Positions 29,573-38,991 of a stretch of DNA of 64,000 nt are shown piece after piece; within the stretch, counting starts at the first letter, position 1, and each line of letters opens with the position of its first letter. The DNA is from Agrobacterium tumefaciens. GTDB taxonomy: Bacteria > Pseudomonadota > Alphaproteobacteria > Rhizobiales > Rhizobiaceae. Made by a program: the position numbers and the translations under genes. The notes beneath the pieces were generated by a model. The model saw nothing but the letters and a program-made list of their open reading frames with translations, was not told the origin of the DNA and ran no database searches. The DNA is taken from contig NZ_SUPW01000005.1 of assembly GCF_013337285.1 (NCBI RefSeq), positions 124,001 through 188,000 on the forward strand, written 5' to 3'.

Positions 29573-30214
29573 ATGGATTTGACGGCGGAAAATCTTGGCG
29601 TGCGACGCGGCGAAGATTTCATATTCATGAATATTTCCTTCAAGTTAAGCGACGGTGCGGCACTGGTGCTGACCGGCCGAAACGGCTCGGGAAAATCCAC
29701 TCTCCTGCGCACCGTGGCCGGCCTGCTACGCCCCGAACAGGGGTGGATAAAGATAGCCGGCGAAGAGATAGAAAAGGACATGCGCCCATCAGAAGCCTGT
29801 CATTATCTCGGCCATCGCAACGCGATGAAAATGGAACTGACCGTTTCGGAAAATCTGAGTTTCTGGAAAAATTTCCTCGGTGATTTTTCCGGTGGTACTG
29901 GCATCACAATCGATGAGGCGGCTGAGATCGTCGGTCTCGCCGGCATTACTCATCTGCCCTTCGGTTATCTCTCCGCCGGCCAGCAACGGCGTTTTGCCAT
30001 GGCGAAACTTCTGATCGCCTGGCGGCCGGTATGGATTCTCGATGAGCCGACGGCAGCGCTTGATAAAGCTGCGGATGGCATGTTTACCGATCTTGTCAAA
30101 GGCCATTTATCGAAGGGCGGTATCGTCATTGCAGCAACTCATCAGCCGCTTGGGCTGGCGAATGCCCGGGAATTGCAGATGACGGGTTTTGCGGGTGTGG
30201 AGGCTTGGGCATGA
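29573..30214 (+). CDS. ccmA: Heme exporter ATP-binding protein CcmA
   Basis: 213-residue ATPase of the cytochrome c maturation system. With CcmB and CcmC it drives release of holo-CcmE after heme loading. Walker A TGRNGSGKST at about residues 35-44, signature YLSAGQQRRFAMAKLL near 135-150, Walker B WILDEPTAALD. The length matches CcmA. It starts the run ccmA-B-C-D-G. Unlike the usual close packing, about 200 bp containing a long inverted repeat separates it from ccmB. Confidence 0.96.
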   Translation: MDLTAENLGVRRGEDFIFMNISFKLSDGAALVLTGRNGSGKSTLLRTVAGLLRPEQGWIKIAGEEIEKDMRPSEACHYLGHRNAMKMELTVSENLSFWKNFLGDFSGGTGITIDEAAEIVGLAGITHLPFGYLSAGQQRRFAMAKLLIAWRPVWILDEPTAALDKAADGMFTDLVKGHLSKGGIVIAATHQPLGLANARELQMTGFAGVEAWA

Positions 30215-30233
30215 TGCGTATGCGCGCGGGAAA

Positions 30234-30391
30234 TACCCCCCTCTGCCCTGCCGGGCATCTCCCCCTCAAGGGGGGAGATCGACTCGCGGCTAGGCCTCGA
30301 CAATCTCAACGCTCGAGAATGGAGTGGTGGAAGGGCATCCTGCCGATCTCCCCCCTTGAGGGGGAGATGCCCGGCAGGGCAGAGGGGGGTA
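30234..30391. repeat. MITE-like element with 48-bp perfect inverted arms
   Basis: The arms at 30234-30281 and 30344-30391 are exact reverse complements, ending in TA at both outer edges, and enclose 62 bp of unique sequence. Each arm holds its own smaller hairpins (TGCCC/GGGCA and CTCCCC/GGGGAG). The arm sequence type is common between genes in Rhizobiales genomes (RIME-like mosaic repeats). TA at the termini recalls target duplications of IS630/Tc1 elements. It encodes no credible protein and sits inside the ccm operon. Confidence 0.85.
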
Positions 30392-30416
30392 AACCACACC
30401 CGCAGAGGCCTTTCCA

Positions 30417-31076
30417 ATGACCGCCCTCCTCCTCCGCGACATCAAACTCTCCATCCGCGCCGGCGGCGGTGCCCTGATCGGCGTACTCTTCTTCATGACG
30501 GTCGTTGCCGTCATCCCCTTCGGTGTCGGCCCCGATCTCAACCTACTCGCCCGCATCGGCCCCGCCATCGTCTGGATCGGCGCACTTCTGTCCGCCCTTC
30601 TCGGCCTCGACCGGCTGTTTCAGGCAGAGCGGGATGACGGGTCGCTGGACCTCATTCTCATGCAGGAAAACCCGCTGGTGCTGACGGTGCTCGTCAAATG
30701 CCTGGCGCACTGGGTGGGAACCGGCCTGCCGCTGGTGCTGGCCTCCCCCCTGCTCGGCCTGTTCATGAATATGGACGAGGTGGCAATCGGCGCTGTGATG
30801 CTCACGCTTTTCGTCGGCTCACCGGCCATCACCTTCATCGGCGCGGTAGGAGCGGCAGTCGCGGTCGCCCTGCCGCGAGGCGGGCTTCTGGTCTCCATCC
30901 TCGTGCTACCGCTCGCCATTCCGGTGCTGATTTTCGGCGTCAGCGCTTCTTATGCGGCGGTGCAGGATCCAGCGCCCTTTATGCCGCCATTCCTCATTCT
31001 CTGCGCGATCACGTTATTTTCAGCTGTGACCGGCCCTTTCTTTGCCGCTTTGGCCCTGCGCAATGTTATGGATTGA
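30417..31076 (+). CDS. ccmB: Heme exporter protein CcmB
   Basis: 219-residue membrane subunit of the CcmABCD complex, with six predicted helices. The N-terminus LLLRDIKLSIRAGGGALIGVLFF and the segment QAERDDGSLDLILMQENPL match CcmB. It is needed with CcmA for ATP-driven release of heme-bound CcmE. The ATG is followed closely by family sequence, but the usual overlap with ccmA is lost because of the intervening repeat. The gap to ccmC is about 75 bp and holds a bulged GATCCC/GGGATC hairpin. Confidence 0.95.
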   Translation: MTALLLRDIKLSIRAGGGALIGVLFFMTVVAVIPFGVGPDLNLLARIGPAIVWIGALLSALLGLDRLFQAERDDGSLDLILMQENPLVLTVLVKCLAHWVGTGLPLVLASPLLGLFMNMDEVAIGAVMLTLFVGSPAITFIGAVGAAVAVALPRGGLLVSILVLPLAIPVLIFGVSASYAAVQDPAPFMPPFLILCAITLFSAVTGPFFAALALRNVMD

Positions 31077-31150
31077 TGAAGCCGCGATTGACGATCCCCT
31101 GTTGACAGGGATCAATTGCGGGGCGGCCATTCTCGGGTTACACAGGCGGC

Positions 31151-31912
31151 ATGAACGAGCAGACCTTCACCATCACCAAATTCAGTGATCTCGCCAATCC
31201 CACGCGGTTTCTGGCGCTGGCAGCACGCATTCTGCCCTGGCTCGCTGTCCTGACGGCGCTGGTGCTAGCCGCCGGTCTCTATCTGACTTTTACGACAGAA
31301 GGCGATTACCAGCAGGGTTACACTGTGCGCATCATGTATGTGCATGTGCCCTCCGCTTGGCTTTCAATGATGTGCTATACTGTCATGGCGGTCTCGGCGA
31401 TCGGCACGCTGGTCTGGCGTCACCCAATCGCAGATGTCAGCCACAAGGCCGCCGCCCCCATCGGTGCCGCCTTCACGCTCATCGCCCTCATTACCGGCTC
31501 GCTTTGGGGCAAACCCATGTGGGGAACCTGGTGGGTGTGGGATGCGCGACTGACTTCCGTATTCGTGCTTTTCCTGATGTATCTCGGCCTTATCGCGCTC
31601 AACCGCGCCATGGATGACCCCTCCAGAGCCGCCCGTGTCAGCGCCGTGCTGATCCTCGTTGGTTTCGTGAATATTCCGATCATCAAATTTTCGGTCGAAT
31701 GGTGGAACACGCTGCACCAGCCGGCCAGCGTCATCCGCATGGGTGGTTCCGCCATCGATGCGGAATTTCTCTGGCCGCTTCTGACCATGGCGATCGGCTT
31801 CACACTGCTGTTCTTCACATTACACATCGCCGCCATGCGCAACGAAATCTGGCGCCGGCGCGTGGCCGCGCAGCGGCGGCTTGCCGCCCGTTTGGCCAAC
31901 CGGGAGGGCTGA
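31151..31912 (+). CDS. ccmC: Heme exporter protein CcmC
   Basis: 253-residue membrane protein that presents heme to CcmE. The tryptophan-rich heme-handling motif WGKPMWGTWWVWDARLTS is at about residues 119-136, followed by helices and the conserved VNIPIIKFSVEWWNTLHQ. The axial His residues lie in the loops HVPSAW near 60 and LHQPAS near 195. Length and order fit CcmC. It is followed 3 bp later by ccmD. Confidence 0.97.
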   Translation: MNEQTFTITKFSDLANPTRFLALAARILPWLAVLTALVLAAGLYLTFTTEGDYQQGYTVRIMYVHVPSAWLSMMCYTVMAVSAIGTLVWRHPIADVSHKAAAPIGAAFTLIALITGSLWGKPMWGTWWVWDARLTSVFVLFLMYLGLIALNRAMDDPSRAARVSAVLILVGFVNIPIIKFSVEWWNTLHQPASVIRMGGSAIDAEFLWPLLTMAIGFTLLFFTLHIAAMRNEIWRRRVAAQRRLAARLANREG

Positions 31913-31915
31913 GGC

Positions 31916-32089
31916 ATGACGCACGCCTTTTATATCGGCATGTCTTACGCGGCCACCGGCCTTGTCGTTCTCTGTCTCATCGCCTGGGTCGTTGTGGACG
32001 GTCAGGCACGCAAACGGGAACTGAAGCAGCTGGAGGCATCCGGTGTGCGCCGCAGGGCAAGAGCCGGTTCTACAGGTGACGCGCAATGA
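31916..32089 (+). CDS. ccmD: Heme exporter protein CcmD (small)
   Basis: 57-residue single-helix membrane protein. It begins MTHAFYIGMSYAATGLVVL, continues through one transmembrane helix, and ends in a basic cytoplasmic tail rich in Arg and Lys (GQARKRELKQLE). This is the standard CcmD layout; the protein helps release holo-CcmE. A GGGAGG site precedes it, and its stop overlaps the ccmG start (ATGA). It is below the length normally kept by ORF callers, so it is easily missed. Confidence 0.93.
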   Translation: MTHAFYIGMSYAATGLVVLCLIAWVVVDGQARKRELKQLEASGVRRRARAGSTGDAQ

Positions 32090-32691
32090 CGCAGGCCAGC
32101 CAGGATCAGGACACCAAAACCAAAACCACCGGCCGCGCACGTTACGGGCTGGCGCTGCTGCCACTGCTGCTCTTCGGCGGTTTTGCCTTCATCGCCGGCA
32201 AGATGCTCTATGATCAGGATGTCAACGGGCTGGATATCAGCGCCATTCCCTCCGCACTCATCGGCACCAAGGCGCCTTCCCTGTCGCTGCCGCCGCTGGA
32301 AGGCTCGAACCTGCCGGCGCTCACCGATGCCGCCATCAAAGGCAAACTGACACTGGTCAACGTCTTTGCCTCCTGGTGCATTCCCTGCCGGCAGGAGCAT
32401 CCGCTATTGCAGGAACTGGCGAAAGACAGCCGCATCACCGTCGTCGGCATTAATTACAAGGATAAGCAGGACAATGCACTCCGCTTCCTTGGCGAACTTG
32501 GCAACCCCTTTGCCGCAATAGGCGTCGATCCGAACGGCAAAGCCGCGATCGACTGGGGCGTTTACGGCATCCCCGAAAGTTACCTTGTCGGCGCAGACGG
32601 CACGATCCTCTATAAAAAGGTTGGCCCCTTCGATGCCCGTAGCGTCGAGCGCGACCTGCTGCCGGCCATCACGACCGCAGCCGGAAAATAG
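32086..32691 (+). CDS. ccmG: Thiol:disulfide interchange protein CcmG/DsbE
   Basis: 201-residue membrane-anchored thioredoxin-like protein that reduces apocytochrome c cysteines before heme ligation. One N-terminal helix (residues about 20-40) anchors it to the inner membrane. The active site WCIPC is at 97-101 and the cis-Pro region GIPESYLVG is near 162. It overlaps ccmD. The remaining genes ccmE, ccmF and ccmH are not in the window, so the maturation system is split. Confidence 0.96.
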   Translation: MTQASQDQDTKTKTTGRARYGLALLPLLLFGGFAFIAGKMLYDQDVNGLDISAIPSALIGTKAPSLSLPPLEGSNLPALTDAAIKGKLTLVNVFASWCIPCRQEHPLLQELAKDSRITVVGINYKDKQDNALRFLGELGNPFAAIGVDPNGKAAIDWGVYGIPESYLVGADGTILYKKVGPFDARSVERDLLPAITTAAGK

Positions 32692-32708
32692 CCCCCGGGC
32701 GGGAAGGT

Positions 32709-33890
32709 TCAATTCTTCGAAATAACCCGGAGCGACGGGCCTTCGGCCGGCATACGTATACCTTCCAGCACGACCTGATCGCGACCGCCGCGCTTTGCAG
32801 CATAAAGGCTGTCATCGGCCCGCTTGATGGCATCATGGATGGAATGGTCTCCCCTCGCGACAGCCGAAACGCCAAAGCTTGCCGTAATTTGGGTGGTCAC
32901 ACCCCGGTTACGCCAATCGAGCGACAGGAGGTTTGAACGCATGCCATTGGCAAGCTGACCGGCAGCAGCAGCCGTGTGGCCGGGCAGGAAGACCACGAAT
33001 TCCTCACCACCGAAACGCGCCACCAGCGCGTCTTCGGGCGAATTTCGCCTGAGGAGATCGGAAAGGCCGATAAGCACGATATCTCCGGCCGCATGGCCGT
33101 AAACATCGTTGATGCGCTTGAAATGGTCTATATCGCAGGCAATGACCGCACCATCAGGCGTGTCGTTGCGGAAATCGGGAACGCGACGGTCGAACCCGCG
33201 GCGGTTCAGCACATCCGTCAACGGATCCTGTTCCGCGGCATGCAGGTGCCGGTCGACGGTTACGGAAATCTGGCTTGCAAGCACGGAAAGCGCCAGCAGG
33301 AAGCCGAATATGCTCGCGGCAAGCTGCATATAGAAGGCATAATCCGACTCGAAAAATTCGCTGAGCTCGATCATCGAGCCGTTCGGCGTCATTACCAGCA
33401 GCATGCCGATACGCACCAGCGTTTCCAGCACCACAAGCGAAGCGATCGCCACCATCAGCCGATCGGCAAGGGCGACAGGCCGCTTTCGCACAAGCCAGAC
33501 CGGAAAAGCGAGCAGCAGGGCGCAAACAAGATCGCCGATGACGAGTTCGCGCTTCAGATCGGGCGTGATGAAAACGTGAAATGAAACCAGCAAAACAGCG
33601 GCAAGCACGAGCGACAGGCGCGCCATCGTATGGCGCGGCCGCCCGAAATGGGTAAGCAGCGCATGGCCGTAAAGAAAAAATGCGGAGAAGAACAGCAGGT
33701 TCGAGACAATCGCCTGCAATTCGAAGGGCAGGCCACCGAGCACCAGAGGGGAGGCAAAACCAAAAGCCGCCGCAAGATAGCCGATACCCCAATACCGCGC
33801 CGAAACGTGACCTATCCTTTGCAGGAACAGGAACACGACGCCAAATGTCAGCATGATGAAGGGGAGAAGATAGGCGAAATTATCTTGCAA
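32709..33890 (-). CDS. Membrane-bound diguanylate cyclase (GGDEF)
   Basis: 393-residue cyclase that makes c-di-GMP from two GTP. Residues 1-205 hold about six hydrophobic helices, forming an integral-membrane sensor. The GGDEF domain starts near 220 (DPLTDVLNRRGFDRR) and the active loop is GGEEF at 294-298. The RxxD inhibitory site normally six residues before this loop is absent (the sequence reads SPED), so product inhibition at the classic I-site is unlikely. The start is a TTG at 33890; no ATG fits a full first helix. The signal is unknown. Convergent with ccmG. Confidence 0.9.
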   Translation of the reverse strand: MQDNFAYLLPFIMLTFGVVFLFLQRIGHVSARYWGIGYLAAAFGFASPLVLGGLPFELQAIVSNLLFFSAFFLYGHALLTHFGRPRHTMARLSLVLAAVLLVSFHVFITPDLKRELVIGDLVCALLLAFPVWLVRKRPVALADRLMVAIASLVVLETLVRIGMLLVMTPNGSMIELSEFFESDYAFYMQLAASIFGFLLALSVLASQISVTVDRHLHAAEQDPLTDVLNRRGFDRRVPDFRNDTPDGAVIACDIDHFKRINDVYGHAAGDIVLIGLSDLLRRNSPEDALVARFGGEEFVVFLPGHTAAAAGQLANGMRSNLLSLDWRNRGVTTQITASFGVSAVARGDHSIHDAIKRADDSLYAAKRGGRDQVVLEGIRMPAEGPSLRVISKN

Positions 33891-33981
33891 TGTGTTCTGC
33901 CGGAACGAGAGACAAGCCTTTAAGCACCGAACATTACCGCAATGCCATTAAGAAACTGGCTTATATCGTCCGCCGGCTCGT

Positions 33982-34578
33982 TCACATTTGCGGGAGCGCG
34001 TTCTGCCATTCCTTGATCGCATCGAGCGGCCAGACCAGCATGACCACGTTCAGCGTCAGATTATCGCGGATCAGCCAGCCCGTGAAGATTTCGAAGAAGA
34101 TGGCGATTAGTACCGTCAGCCACACCGGCACGCGGGCGGCAAAAAGGAAACCCAGCGCCATGAAAACCGTGTCCATCGCCGAGTTCAGGATGCTGTCGCC
34201 GGTGTAACCCAGCGCCATGGTCGCCGTGCGATAGCGATCGATAATGATGGGCGAGTTTTCGAGAAGTTCCCACGCCGCCTCGATCAGAACCGCGAAAGAA
34301 AGCCGCATGGAAAAAGGTTTGTTGCGGAACAGCAGCCAAGCGAACCAGTAGAATAGAAAGCCGTGTATAATATGCGACGGCGTATACCAATCAGCCAGAT
34401 GCTGGGAATTGCCCGGCGTGTTCACGCCCGGCTCGAACAGCTTCACATAACCGCATTCGCAGATGGGAACCCGGCCCATGGCGTAGAGAATGACGATCTG
34501 CAGGAGAAGCAGCCCGGCAGCCAAGCCGAACCATTTGAGCGAACGCGAACGGGAAGCCGACATCTCCGCAACTGTCAT
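33982..34578 (-). CDS. DUF2585 (UPF0314) membrane protein
   Basis: 198-residue protein with about five hydrophobic helices in the DUF2585 family, confined mainly to alphaproteobacteria; function unknown. Family features include [13 protein letters not shown] at about 41-53 and [16 protein letters not shown], and the segment [16 protein letters not shown]. The ATG at 34578 overlaps the ispZ stop (ATGA), giving coupled translation; the longer frame to 34689 is not needed. It is the last gene of the dapF-to-ispZ minus-strand run. Confidence 0.88.
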   Translation of the reverse strand: MTVAEMSASRSRSLKWFGLAAGLLLLQIVILYAMGRVPICECGYVKLFEPGVNTPGNSQHLADWYTPSHIIHGFLFYWFAWLLFRNKPFSMRLSFAVLIEAAWELLENSPIIIDRYRTATMALGYTGDSILNSAMDTVFMALGFLFAARVPVWLTVLIAIFFEIFTGWLIRDNLTLNVVMLVWPLDAIKEWQNALPQM

Positions 34579-35225
34579 TTTTCGTCCTTGCCAAGCGGTT
34601 CTACAGAATGGCGCATCACAAGCGGCATTTGCGCCATGGTGAAAATGATGGTGATCGGCATGGTGCCCCACACCTTGAAGGCCACCCATTGATCCGTCGT
34701 GAAACCACGCCAGACAACCTCGTTCAGCACCGCGAGAAACAGGAAAAACAAACCCCAGCGCAACGTCAGCTTACGCCAGCCTTCATCCGTCAGCTTGAAG
34801 GCGGAATTGAACACGTAACCCAGCAAAGACTGGCCGAAGAACAGGCCGCCCAGCAGGATGACGCCGAACAGCGTGTTGACGATGGTCGGCTTCATCTTGA
34901 TGAATGTATCGTTCTGCAGCCACAGCGTCAGCGCGCCGAACACAAAAACCACGATGCCTGATATCAGCGGCATGATCGGAAGTTTGCGCGTCAAAATCCA
35001 CGACACGGTCAGGGCGGCGGCGGTCGCGATCATGAACAGGCCGGTGGCGATGAAGATCGGCCCGCCGAACTCCGTCAGCACCGGAAAAGTTGAGGCCAGC
35101 CATTCGCCGCGGGAATTGGCGAAAAAGAACACCATGAGCGGGCCAAGCTCGAGCACAAATTTCAGCAGCGGGCTGATTTCCGCCACCATTTTTTCGCTTT
35201 CCTTGGAATTGCTTTCAATATCCAT
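34575..35225 (-). CDS. ispZ: Inner-membrane septation protein A (YciB/IspZ)
   Basis: 216-residue membrane protein with five or six helices. The family marks are the first helix [17 protein letters not shown], the segment [22 protein letters not shown], and [22 protein letters not shown] near the end. YciB affects envelope integrity and septum synthesis, with a possible scaffold role. I take ATG 35225; the TTG two codons earlier would overlap ftsY. It lies 2 bp after ftsY and overlaps the next gene by 4 bp. Confidence 0.93.
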   Translation of the reverse strand: MDIESNSKESEKMVAEISPLLKFVLELGPLMVFFFANSRGEWLASTFPVLTEFGGPIFIATGLFMIATAAALTVSWILTRKLPIMPLISGIVVFVFGALTLWLQNDTFIKMKPTIVNTLFGVILLGGLFFGQSLLGYVFNSAFKLTDEGWRKLTLRWGLFFLFLAVLNEVVWRGFTTDQWVAFKVWGTMPITIIFTMAQMPLVMRHSVEPLGKDEK

Positions 35226-35227
35226 AC

Positions 35228-36664
35228 TCAAACTCCCGCAATGGCCTTGGCGAAATCTTCCGCCTCGAAGGGCTCCAGATCATCAACACCTTCACCCACG
35301 CCGATGAAATAGACCGGCAGCTTGTGTTTGGCAGCGATGGCGACGAGGATACCGCCCCGCGCCGTGCCATCCAATTTTGTCATAATCAGGCCCGAAACAC
35401 CCGCAACGTTGCGGAATATCTCCACCTGGTTCAGGGCGTTCTGGCCGGTCGTTGCATCCAGTGTCTGCAGCACGGTGTGCGGCGCATCCGGATCGAGCTT
35501 GCCGAGCACCCGCACGATCTTTTCCAGTTCCGCCATCAGTTCCGTCTTGTTCTGCAGACGGCCGGCCGTATCGATGATGAGCACATCGCTTTTTTCCGCC
35601 CGCGCCTGTTCATAGGCATCGTAAGCGAGACCCGAGGCGTCCGCGCCGAGCTTGGTGCCGATGAATTGCGAACCGGTGCGGTCGGCCCAAATCTTCAGCT
35701 GCTCGATGGCCGCCGCGCGAAAAGTATCACCGGCCGCAAGCATCACCTTGAGGCCTGAGCCGGAAAGCTTGGCAGCCAACTTGCCGATGGTCGTCGTCTT
35801 GCCGGTACCGTTCACACCCACGACAAGAATGACATGCGGCTTGTGCGAAAGATCGAGTTCCAGCGGCTTCGCAACAGGTTTCAGGACCTTGGTGATCTCG
35901 CCCGCCATAATGCGCGCCACATCCTCACCACTCACATCCTTGCCGTACCGCTCTGAAGACAAAGCGCCGGTGATACGCATGGCGGTCTCGACGCCCAGAT
36001 CCGACTGGATGAGAAGGTCTTCCAGCTCGTCAAGCGTGTCCTCGTCCAGCTTGCGCTTGGTGAACAGCGCCGAAATCTGTGTGGTCAGCTGCGACGACGT
36101 GCGCGCAAGCCCGGCCCGCAGGCGCTGAAACCAGCTGAGCTTCGGCTCAGGCGCAGCGACAACAGGCTCTTCACGCTCGCTTGCCGATGAAAAGCCCTTC
36201 GGCAAAGCTTGCGGCACGACAGGGAGGTCGACTGCATCTACGGACTCCGCCTCATCGAGCAGCGCATCCATCACATCCGCGTCGAGCACGGCATCAACAA
36301 CCTCCCGCGAAGGTTCGGCCTGCTCTTCGGCAGCGGCTTCCGCCTGCAGCAGCGACAACGGCACCAACCCCATATCGCCGGAAAGCTCGGCACCGGGCAG
36401 AAGCGGAGCTTCTTCTTCGTCTTCTTCTTCAGAAGGTGTGGCATCCGCTGTCTCGTCCGGAGCGGGACCGCCGGCCGTCTCCATCTCCAGCTCGGAAACG
36501 GGATCCTCATCTACCGGGTTATGCGCTTCGGCCTCGCTCAGCGCCGCTTCGAAAGAGGCATTTTCGTTGCCGTGTTCAGACACAGCATCCTCTTGCGGCC
36601 GCTCATTCGTTTCGGCTTTGTCCTTGCCGAACGAAAAGACTTTTTTGATGAAGCCGAGGGCCAT
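35228..36664 (-). CDS. ftsY: Signal recognition particle receptor FtsY
   Basis: 478-residue SRP receptor GTPase that docks Ffh-ribosome complexes at the membrane. It starts with an amphipathic, basic [16 protein letters not shown] and has a long acidic linker to about residue 178, rich in Glu, Asp and Ala. The NG domain follows: P-loop GVNGTGKT at about 283-290, DTAGRLQ at about 372, [10 protein letters not shown] at about 427. It is in the operon dapF-mtaB-ftsY-ispZ-DUF2585. The partner gene ffh lies about 4 kb away on the other strand. Confidence 0.97.
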   Translation of the reverse strand: MALGFIKKVFSFGKDKAETNERPQEDAVSEHGNENASFEAALSEAEAHNPVDEDPVSELEMETAGGPAPDETADATPSEEEDEEEAPLLPGAELSGDMGLVPLSLLQAEAAAEEQAEPSREVVDAVLDADVMDALLDEAESVDAVDLPVVPQALPKGFSSASEREEPVVAAPEPKLSWFQRLRAGLARTSSQLTTQISALFTKRKLDEDTLDELEDLLIQSDLGVETAMRITGALSSERYGKDVSGEDVARIMAGEITKVLKPVAKPLELDLSHKPHVILVVGVNGTGKTTTIGKLAAKLSGSGLKVMLAAGDTFRAAAIEQLKIWADRTGSQFIGTKLGADASGLAYDAYEQARAEKSDVLIIDTAGRLQNKTELMAELEKIVRVLGKLDPDAPHTVLQTLDATTGQNALNQVEIFRNVAGVSGLIMTKLDGTARGGILVAIAAKHKLPVYFIGVGEGVDDLEPFEAEDFAKAIAGV

Positions 36665-36696
36665 GGTCGTTCCCGTGTCTTTTCTCTTGAGCCGCC

Positions 36697-37971
36697 TCAG
36701 GCAGCGTTCGCCGCCAGAAGCTGCATGTTCAGATGTTTGCCGTTGTGGCCGGTAATCGCAACCTGCGCAAGAGTGCGCGGGGCAAGATCAGGCGCCGCCA
36801 CAAGCGTGAAATTATCGGTATGGGCAAAACCGGTGTTTTCCACCAGGATCGTTTGCACCGAACCGACCATATCCTGCAACTGCACCACCTTAAGCGCTTC
36901 GCCGCGTTCGCGAAGCCTCGCCGCCCGGTCCTTCACCAGCGCGCGGTCCAGCTGCGGCATGCGGGCCGCCGGCGTACCGGCACGCGGGCTGTAGGGAAAC
37001 ACGTGCAGGCTGGAAATGCCGCATTCTTCCGCAAGCGTCGCGGCATTTTCGAACATCTCTTCCGTCTCGGTCGGAAAACCGGCAATCATATCCGCGCCGA
37101 AGGCGATGTCGGGCCTCAGCGACCGCACGTCACGACAGAAGCGAATGGCATCGGCCCGTGAATGGCGGCGTTTCATGCGTTTCAGGATCATGTCATCGCC
37201 ATGCTGGAGGGACAGGTGCAGATGCGGCATGAAACGCGGCTCACCACCAATCAGATCCATCAGATGATGGTCGGCCTCGATACTGTCGATGGAGGAAAGC
37301 CGCAGGCGCAGAATGTCCGGCACCTGCTTCAGCAAAGTCTTGGCGAGGTAACCGAGGGAAGGTTCACCCGGCAGATCAGCCCCATAGCTGGTCGCATCCA
37401 CTCCGGTCAGCACGATCTCGCAATAACCGCTCTCCGTCAGTCTGCGCGCCTGATCCACCACCGCACCCATCGGCACGGAGCGGGAATTGCCGCGCCCATA
37501 GGGAATGATGCAGAAGGTGCAGCGATGATCGCAGCCGTTCTGTACCTGAATGAAAGCGCGCACATGCCCGTCAATGTGCTTGACCATCTGCGGCGCGGTC
37601 GCCTTGATGCTCATGATGTCGTTGACGCGCAGCTTCTCTTCCGCCGAGACGCCGAAATCCGGCAGCGCGCGGTAGGAGGCGCTTTTCAGCTTTTCCTCAT
37701 TGCCCAGCACCGCATCCACCTCGGGCATTTCGGCAAAGGTCTGTTTTTCCGTCTGGGCAGCGCAACCGGTGACTATGATGCGCGCATGCGGATTGTCACG
37801 CCTGGCGCGGCGGATGGCCTGACGCGCCTGGCGCACCGCCTCGCCCGTCACGGCGCAGGTATTGACCAGTACGGCATTGTTCAGCCCGGCCTTTTCGGCC
37901 TCCGCCCGCATCACTTCCGATTCATAGGTGTTGAGACGACAGCCGAAGGTTATGACCTCGACGCCGCTCAT
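36697..37971 (-). CDS. mtaB: tRNA t6A37 methylthiotransferase MtaB
   Basis: 424-residue radical-SAM enzyme that adds a 2-methylthio group to t6A37 of tRNAs decoding ANN codons. The N-terminal UPF0004 domain holds three Cys for one cluster ([18 protein letters not shown] and VTGCAAQ). The radical-[11 protein letters not shown] motif is at about 146-153, and a TRAM-like domain ends the protein. The ATG at 37971 overlaps the dapF stop (ATGA). The MiaB alternative is less likely because the N-terminus is of the YqeV/MtaB type. Confidence 0.93.
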   Translation of the reverse strand: MSGVEVITFGCRLNTYESEVMRAEAEKAGLNNAVLVNTCAVTGEAVRQARQAIRRARRDNPHARIIVTGCAAQTEKQTFAEMPEVDAVLGNEEKLKSASYRALPDFGVSAEEKLRVNDIMSIKATAPQMVKHIDGHVRAFIQVQNGCDHRCTFCIIPYGRGNSRSVPMGAVVDQARRLTESGYCEIVLTGVDATSYGADLPGEPSLGYLAKTLLKQVPDILRLRLSSIDSIEADHHLMDLIGGEPRFMPHLHLSLQHGDDMILKRMKRRHSRADAIRFCRDVRSLRPDIAFGADMIAGFPTETEEMFENAATLAEECGISSLHVFPYSPRAGTPAARMPQLDRALVKDRAARLRERGEALKVVQLQDMVGSVQTILVENTGFAHTDNFTLVAAPDLAPRTLAQVAITGHNGKHLNMQLLAANAA

Positions 37972-38870
37972 ACGGCCCCCTGCTCGGCCGCCGCATCCCG
38001 TGACCAGACACCCGTGACGGGATCGACGATGCCGGACCATTCCCATTCGGCCGGGCCTGTCATGATGACGTGGTTGTCCTCGCGCCAGTCGATTGTCAGC
38101 GGCACCCGAATGGGGCTGGAAGCCACATCAATGGTGACCTTTCTGCCCGTGCGGCCAGTGCGGGCGGCGGAAACGGCGGCGGCGCAAGCTGCGGAACCGC
38201 AGGCGAGCGTCAGCCCGGCGCCACGCTCCCAGGTGCGGGTGCGAAGCGCGCTGTCGGACATTACCTGTGCGAGCGTGATATTGGCCTTTTCCGGAAACAT
38301 CGGATGGTTTTCGAGCAGCGGCCCGAACCGCTCAAGATCGAAATCCATCGGATCGCGGTCCACCCAGAAAATCGCATGCGGGTTGCCCATCGACATGACG
38401 GCGGGCGAATGCAGGATTGGCGCATCGATAGGCCCGATCTGCAATTCGATACGGCTGGTATCGTGGAATTCTTCCGAAAGCGGAATATCGCTCCAGCGGA
38501 AACGCGGCAGGCCCATATCGACTGATATCATGCCGTCTTCATGCTCGACGGCATTCAAAATGCCGGCCACCGTCTGGAAGGTGAAGCTGGTCTTGCCGGT
38601 TTCGGAAGACAGAGCCTGCACCACGCAGCGCGTACCATTGCCGCAGGCTTGCGCCTTCGTGCCATCGCAATTGAGAATATCGATAAAGGCATCCGTGCCA
38701 CTGACACGCGGATCGTGGATGGCCATGATCTGGTCGAACTGGGTCGCGGGATCGGCATTGAGGGCGATGGCCGCCGCAGGCGTGACCATATCCTTGCGGC
38801 CGCGCATGTCGACAACGAGGATCTTGTTGCCAAGCCCGTTCATCTTCGCAAATTCAACCGTATCCGCCAT
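37968..38870 (-). CDS. dapF: Diaminopimelate epimerase
   Basis: 300-residue cytoplasmic enzyme that converts LL- to meso-diaminopimelate for lysine and peptidoglycan. The two catalytic cysteines are in ACGNGTRC (about residues 73-80) and ACGSAACAA (about 223-231), placed symmetrically as in the family. The N-terminus [15 protein letters not shown] is characteristic. It heads a minus-strand operon with mtaB and ftsY, an arrangement seen in many Rhizobiales. Confidence 0.97.
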   Translation of the reverse strand: MADTVEFAKMNGLGNKILVVDMRGRKDMVTPAAAIALNADPATQFDQIMAIHDPRVSGTDAFIDILNCDGTKAQACGNGTRCVVQALSSETGKTSFTFQTVAGILNAVEHEDGMISVDMGLPRFRWSDIPLSEEFHDTSRIELQIGPIDAPILHSPAVMSMGNPHAIFWVDRDPMDFDLERFGPLLENHPMFPEKANITLAQVMSDSALRTRTWERGAGLTLACGSAACAAAVSAARTGRTGRKVTIDVASSPIRVPLTIDWREDNHVIMTGPAEWEWSGIVDPVTGVWSRDAAAEQGAV

Positions 38871-38991
38871 CGCCTTGAACCTGAAAACTATCTGAAATCG
38901 GATTGCATACGGGATTTACCCCGCGCTTTCGCCCTATATGGCGGAAAGACCGGCAAATTACCAGACTGTTGCGGCGCAAACCGGGCAGCGC

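Noticed and set aside
30205-30420. Small open frame through the inverted repeat between ccmA and ccmB
   Set aside because: Its protein is only a translation of the repeat arms. The same arms on the other strand give a similar false frame.
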